DNA of 6,656 bases, taken from an uncultured Clostridia bacterium (GTDB lineage Bacteria; Bacillota_A; Clostridia; Christensenellales; Aristaeellaceae). Below, piece after piece: positions 4,474 through 6,656 of this stretch. Each line of letters opens with the position of its first letter. Positions within the stretch are counted from its first letter, which is position 1. A program made the position numbers and the translations under genes. The stretch spans positions 1-6,656 of the forward strand of contig CAMVDI010000101.1 in assembly GCA_947166205.1 (NCBI GenBank), read 5' to 3'. The notes beneath the pieces were generated by a model, which worked only from the letters and a program-made list of their open reading frames with translations, searched no databases and was not told the DNA's origin.

Positions 4474-6656
4474 TTATCCCAGGATGACTTCCACCTTGTG
4501 GGTTCCGCCGTCGAAGGGCGGAATCACATTCCCGTCAATCTCCCGGCCGTCCACGGTCATCTTGCTGACGCCGCGGCAAACATGGCCGGGATTCCTGATT
4601 TCGATATCATAGACCGCGCCGCGGAACCGGCGGCTGACGGAATATCCGTCCCAGGTGTGCGGGATGCAGGGATCCACCTTCAGGCCGTCCCAGTCCGGCT
4701 TGATGCCGAGGATGTAGTTGCTGATCACATAGAAGTTCCAGGCCGCCGTGCCCGTCAGCCAGGAGTTCTTCGCCTGCCCGAAATGCGGCGCGTCCTTGCC
4801 GGCGATCATCTGGCTGTAGACGTAGGGTTCCATCTTGTGCAGTTCGGAAATCTCTTCCCGCCAGGCGGGAGCGATCCGGCTGTACAGATCGAAGGCCCGG
4901 TCCCCGTGTCCGACCACGGTTTCCGCCGCGATGATCCACGGATTGTTGTGGCAGAAAATACCGGCGTTCTCCTTGTATCCGCCCGGATAGGAGCTGACTT
5001 CACCCAGTTCCAGATGGTATTCCTTGTAGGCGGGCTGCAGGAGCACGATGCCGTGTTCCGTCTCCAGATACTTGTGGACGCTCTCCAGCGCCTTCTCCGC
5101 CTTGCCGTCCTTCAGGCCGACGCCGGCCATGACGCAGTAGCCCTGGCTCTCGATGTAAATCTTGCCGTCCTCGCATTCTTTGGACCCGACCTTGTGGCCC
5201 ATGGCATCATAGGCGCGGACAAACCATTCGCCGTCCCAGCCGTCCTTCTCGATGGCCGCGGTCATGTCGTCGATGGCCTTCTGGTACTTCTCCACCCGGT
5301 CGTTCCGTCCAAGCCTCTTCTCGATGGCGACCAGCTCCGGTCCGATGGAAACGAACATTCCGGCGATCAGCACGCTCTCCGCGATCCGGTCGTCCGGCGC
5401 GTTGGGATTGGAGAAGGTCTGGAAGCTCTCGTCCGGCGTATCGCTGTAGCAGTTCAGGTTCAGGCAGTCATTCCAGTCCGCCCGGCCGATCAGGGGCAGC
5501 CCGTGGGGTCCCCTGTTGTTGATGACATGCTCCAGGCTCACTTCCAGATGCTCCAGCAGGGTGCCGCAGTCCTCCGGATTGCAGTCATAGGGCGTCGGAG
5601 CGTTCAGGATGTCGAAGTCCCCGGTCTCCTTGATATAGGCCGCGGTGCCCGCGATCAGCCACAACGGGTCGTCCCCGAATCCGCCGCCGATGTCGTTGTT
5701 GCCCTTCTTGGTCAGGGGCTGATACTGGTGATAGCATCCGCCGTCCCGGAACTGGGTGGCGGCGATGTCCAGAATCCGCTCCCTGGCGCGCTCCGGAATC
5801 TGATGGACAAAGCCCAGCAGATCCTGGCTGGAATCCCGGAATCCCATGCCGCGGCCGATCCCGCTCTCAAACATGGAGGTGCTCCGGCTCATGTTGAAGG
5901 TCACCATGCACTGGTAAGGATTCCAGATGTTGACCATCCGGCCCAGCTTCTCGTTGTCCGTCTTCAGCGTATAGGCGCTCAGCAGATAATCCCAGTGCTT
6001 CTTCAGCTGCTGGAACTTCTCCTCAATCTGATCGTCCGTGCTCAGCTGGCTCAGCATTTCCTTCGCGGGCTTCTTGTTGATGATGCCCGGAGCGGCCCAC
6101 TTTTCCCCGTTGGGAAGCTCCACATAGCCCAGCACAAAGTTGAACTTTTTCTCCTCGCCCTTTTCAAGATGTACCTTGATCTGGTGCGCGGCCATGGGCT
6201 GCCAGCCGGAGGCGATGGAGTTGCTCATCTTCCCGGTGAAAACGGCCTGGGGATTCTCAAAGCCGTTGTACAGGCCAAGGAAGCTCTCCATATCCGTGTC
6301 AAAGCCGTCGATGGGCGTGTTGACAGCGTAGAAGGAATAGTGGTTCCGCCTCTCCCGGTATTCAGTCTTGTGATAGACGACGCTGTCCTCTACCTCAACC
6401 TCGCCGGTGGAGAAGTTCCGCTGGAAGTTCAGCATGTCGTCCTGCGCGTTCCAGAGGCAGAATTCCACGAAGCTGGTCAGAATCACGTCCTTCGCGGCTT
6501 CGGATTCGTTGGTCAGGGTGATCTGATGCACTTCGGCGTCAAAGCCCATGGGAACGAAGGAGCGCTGGCTGGCCTTCAGTCCGTTCTTCTTTCCGGTGAT
6601 GATGGTGTAACCCATCCCGTGCCGGCAGGAATAGGCGTCCAACTCGGTCTTGACAG
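4474..6656 (-). CDS. Cellobiose phosphorylase (GH94), N-terminus outside window
   Basis: Catalyses reversible phosphorolysis of cellobiose to alpha-glucose-1-phosphate and glucose in the cytoplasm (EC 2.4.1.20), saving ATP in cellulose-derived sugar use. About 727 codons are present and the frame is open through the right edge. The TTG at 6642 is an internal Leu in [16 protein letters not shown], a stretch normally about 85-90 residues into the roughly 810-residue family, so only the start is missing. Numbering from 6642: the end of the N-terminal beta-sandwich runs to about 190; the (alpha/alpha)6 barrel (about 230-650) carries [17 protein letters not shown] (R269, D270), [16 protein letters not shown], and [10 protein letters not shown] (D389-D392), the signature holding the general-acid Asp. 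CHNNPW (His565) and GTAAW (631-635) match the phosphate-site region. A C-terminal beta domain ends in HKVEVILG. The uninterrupted clostridial-type match favours cellobiose over chitobiose or cellodextrin, though acceptor length cannot be proven from sequence. No transporter or regulator is visible beside it. Confidence 0.95.
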   Translation of the reverse strand, partial: VKTELDAYSCRHGMGYTIITGKKNGLKASQRSFVPMGFDAEVHQITLTNESEAAKDVILTSFVEFCLWNAQDDMLNFQRNFSTGEVEVEDSVVYHKTEYRERRNHYSFYAVNTPIDGFDTDMESFLGLYNGFENPQAVFTGKMSNSIASGWQPMAAHQIKVHLEKGEEKKFNFVLGYVELPNGEKWAAPGIINKKPAKEMLSQLSTDDQIEEKFQQLKKHWDYLLSAYTLKTDNEKLGRMVNIWNPYQCMVTFNMSRSTSMFESGIGRGMGFRDSSQDLLGFVHQIPERARERILDIAATQFRDGGCYHQYQPLTKKGNNDIGGGFGDDPLWLIAGTAAYIKETGDFDILNAPTPYDCNPEDCGTLLEHLEVSLEHVINNRGPHGLPLIGRADWNDCLNLNCYSDTPDESFQTFSNPNAPDDRIAESVLIAGMFVSIGPELVAIEKRLGRNDRVEKYQKAIDDMTAAIEKDGWDGEWFVRAYDAMGHKVGSKECEDGKIYIESQGYCVMAGVGLKDGKAEKALESVHKYLETEHGIVLLQPAYKEYHLELGEVSSYPGGYKENAGIFCHNNPWIIAAETVVGHGDRAFDLYSRIAPAWREEISELHKMEPYVYSQMIAGKDAPHFGQAKNSWLTGTAAWNFYVISNYILGIKPDWDGLKVDPCIPHTWDGYSVSRRFRGAVYDIEIRNPGHVCRGVSKMTVDGREIDGNVIPPFDGGTHKVEVILG

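Noticed and set aside
6640..6642. TTG at 6642 as the real start of the cellobiose phosphorylase
   Set aside because: The frame continues as VKTE to the window edge and the N-terminal sandwich domain would be cut in half, so this is an internal Leu of a gene cut by the window.
1..6656. CRISPR array, insertion sequence, prophage, toxin-antitoxin or defence genes
   Set aside because: No direct-repeat array, transposase motif, terminal inverted repeats or defence-family domains were found. The GIY-YIG domain is of the UPF0213 type rather than a restriction or homing endonuclease.

Overview
The window looks like chromosome from a fairly GC-rich, fermentative member of the Bacillota (Clostridia, of gut or rumen type). 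The evidence is strong purine-rich Shine-Dalgarno sites, TTGACA/TATGAT-type promoters, short intergenic gaps, compact hairpin terminators, and close resemblance by eye of the cellobiose phosphorylase to clostridial enzymes. This placement is an inference; no rRNA or other marker gene is present.

Layout. (1) 1-1438, plus strand: the 3' part of a gene whose C-terminal third is a UPF0213/YazA-type GIY-YIG nuclease domain, followed 2 bp later by a classical short-chain dehydrogenase/reductase (SDR). (2) 1439-1525: a GC-rich convergent spacer with weak hairpins. (3) 1526-2556, minus strand: a HAD-superfamily phosphatase preceded on its coding strand by a separate monocistronic unit for a 77-residue conserved hypothetical protein. 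That unit has its own promoter (2630-2658) and its own intrinsic terminator (2249-2284). (4) 2557-2962: a divergent regulatory region with a second near-consensus promoter (2726-2754) and a leader of about 200 nt. (5) 2963-4449, plus strand: an apparent three-gene operon of a Cys-rich putative metal-binding protein (90 aa), a DUF368/PopT-type undecaprenyl-phosphate translocase (284 aa) and a two-helix membrane protein (67 aa), closed by a 13-bp-stem terminator. (6) 4474 to the right edge, minus strand: a GH94 cellobiose phosphorylase lacking its N-terminal part, which lies beyond the window.

How the genes work together. The phosphorylase splits intracellular cellobiose with phosphate, giving glucose-1-phosphate and glucose, as expected of an organism living on plant-fibre oligosaccharides. 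PopT-family proteins return undecaprenyl phosphate across the membrane for reuse in cell-wall and envelope polymer synthesis. Its two small neighbours are unrecognised and could be partners, but only their co-directional, closely spaced arrangement supports that. The HAD phosphatase, SDR and GIY-YIG protein look like general housekeeping or accessory metabolism with unknown substrates.

I see no CRISPR array, insertion sequence, tRNA, rRNA, phage gene or toxin-antitoxin pair. The most interesting material is the Cys-rich/PopT/two-helix operon with its long leader, the 77-aa protein unit, and a terminator lying antisense at the end of the PopT gene.
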